A model generated the notes under the pieces. It was not told where the DNA came from. It was given only the letters and a program-made list of their open reading frames with translations, and searched no databases. Shown here piece after piece: positions 32,974-33,804 of a DNA stretch of 33,804 nt; position 1 is the first letter of the stretch; each line of letters starts with the position of its first letter. Source of the DNA: Chloroflexota bacterium (GTDB lineage: Bacteria > Chloroflexota > Anaerolineae > Ardenticatenales > Ardenticatenaceae); the NCBI GenBank assembly GCA_003520455.1, contig DOUV01000015.1, forward strand, positions 1 to 33,804. Direction: 5' to 3'. Position numbers and translations under genes: made by a program.

Positions 32974-33804
32974 AGAGAACTGCCGGCTCGGCCAGAAGCC
33001 GGGCGAGGTCACGGAGAAACTCGGCGCCAACCGCACCGTCGACGACCTGATGGTCGATGGTAAGGCTCAGGGCGAGCATCTGGCGCGGCGAGGGTGCGCC
33101 ATTCGCCAGGACCAGCCGGTCGGTGATTCGGCCAACTCCGAGGATCGTCACCTCGGGCGGGTTCAAGATCGGCGTGAAGAAATCGATACCGTACATTCCG
33201 AGATTGGTCAGGGAGAAGGTGCTGCCACTGGCTTCGGCCGGCTTGAGGTTGCCGGCGCGGGCGGCTTCGGCCAGGCGCTTGATCTCGGCGGACAGCCTGG
33301 CCAGGGAGAGGCGCTCGGCATTCATCACGACCGGCGCGATCAGCCCCTCGCTCAGCGCGACGGCGATGCCGAGATGAATCGGCCGATACTGGTGGATGCT
33401 ACCCTCCACGAGGTGCGCGTTGAGGCGCGGGTGGTTAGGCAAGGTCAGCACCACCGCTCTGGCCAGTAGGTCCGTGTAACTCACGTCGGTCGTCTGGCTG
33501 CGCTCAGCCTTCAGGCGCGCCAGCTCAGTGATATCGGCCTCACTGAACAGGGTCAACTGGGCCGAGCGGGTCAGGCTCTCCATCATCCGCCGGGCGGTGA
33601 TTTGGCGGATACCGGCCAGCGGGACGGCCTCGTACTCAAGCGCCTCACCGCCTGCCTTGAAGCGACGCACATCCTCTTCGGTGATCCGCCCGCCCGCCCC
33701 GCCTGGCTTTACCAGACGCAAGTCAACTCCCAACTCCTTCGCCAGCCGCCGGGCGGCGGGGGATGCCGGGACGAAGGTTGGTTGAGCCGCGGCTCGAGGC
33801 GCAG
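32966..33804 (-). CDS. 2-oxoacid dehydrogenase E2 acyltransferase, 5' part outside window
   Basis: The frame is open to the right edge, so the lipoyl domain and start are not seen. From the edge it reads an Ala/Pro-rich linker, then a peripheral subunit-binding domain (VPASPAARRLAKELGVDLRL, GRITEEDVRRF), then the catalytic domain with TIDHQVVDGAVGAEFLRDL holding the His and Asp of the DHxxxDG motif. With acoX downstream it is likely to serve an acetoin or pyruvate-type dehydrogenase complex. Which substrate cannot be told from this fragment. Confidence 0.9.
   Translation of the reverse strand, partial: APRAAAQPTFVPASPAARRLAKELGVDLRLVKPGGAGGRITEEDVRRFKAGGEALEYEAVPLAGIRQITARRMMESLTRSAQLTLFSEADITELARLKAERSQTTDVSYTDLLARAVVLTLPNHPRLNAHLVEGSIHQYRPIHLGIAVALSEGLIAPVVMNAERLSLARLSAEIKRLAEAARAGNLKPAEASGSTFSLTNLGMYGIDFFTPILNPPEVTILGVGRITDRLVLANGAPSPRQMLALSLTIDHQVVDGAVGAEFLRDLARLLAEPAVLYA

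Noticed and set aside
31759..33063. Long plus-strand open frame of 434 codons
   Set aside because: It is antisense to acoX and to the end of the E2 gene, which have clear motifs. Its translation is low-complexity and without domains.

Overview
The window reads as a GC-rich chromosomal segment of a facultatively or strictly anaerobic, nitrate-respiring bacterium that degrades aromatic compounds. The likeliest host is a member of Chloroflexota. That placement is an inference from the gene mix (a Nar operon led by a di-heme cytochrome, a DUF4395 protein, a deazaflavin-type nitroreductase, acoX) and from short dispersed repeats of a kind I associate with Roseiflexus-like genomes. It was not tested by any search.

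Layout. Bases 1-825 are debris: a 25-bp repeat pair, then remnants of a phage antirepressor N-domain and of a transposase, closed by a terminator. Bases 1004-2477 hold a nitrilase and two small unknown genes. Bases 2672-13467 form a nitrate respiration block: a receiver-like protein without its phospho-acceptor, a membrane-anchored di-heme cytochrome c (like Thermus NarC), narG, a DUF4395 membrane protein, narH, narJ and narI, then an FmdE-like zinc-ribbon protein and a TDT-family (TehA/SLAC1-like) transporter. Bases 13468-14009 are a long intergenic region with a near-consensus sigma-70 promoter (TTGACA, 17 bp, TACAAT) and a structured leader. Bases 14010-28627 form an anaerobic aromatic block: 6-oxocyclohexenecarbonyl-CoA hydrolase, dienoyl-CoA hydratase, the four subunits of class I (ATP-dependent) benzoyl-CoA reductase with a hemerythrin gene in the middle, an SDR dehydrogenase, a small CxxC protein, a three-gene Mo/Fe-S/membrane complex most like phenylacetyl-CoA:acceptor oxidoreductase (PadBCD), a 168-residue unknown, and a zinc alcohol dehydrogenase that fits the missing 6-hydroxycyclohexenecarbonyl-CoA dehydrogenase step. 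Bases 28857-32030 hold miscellaneous genes (methyltransferase, DUF4269, NmrA-like, deazaflavin nitroreductase-like). Bases 31996-33804 on the minus strand hold acoX and the 3' part of a 2-oxoacid dehydrogenase E2 gene cut by the window edge.

How it works together (inference). Phenylacetyl-CoA would be oxidised in the cytoplasm by PadBCD, which feeds quinone. The product would become benzoyl-CoA by enzymes not in this window. Benzoyl-CoA would be dearomatised by BcrCBAD and opened by Dch, a dehydrogenase and Oah. Quinol would be re-oxidised by NarGHI with nitrate. The nitrilase could supply an aromatic acid from a nitrile. Not seen here: the CoA ligase, phenylglyoxylate dehydrogenase, the ferredoxin and its reductase for benzoyl-CoA reductase, and a dedicated transcription factor. 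I saw no tRNA, rRNA or CRISPR array.
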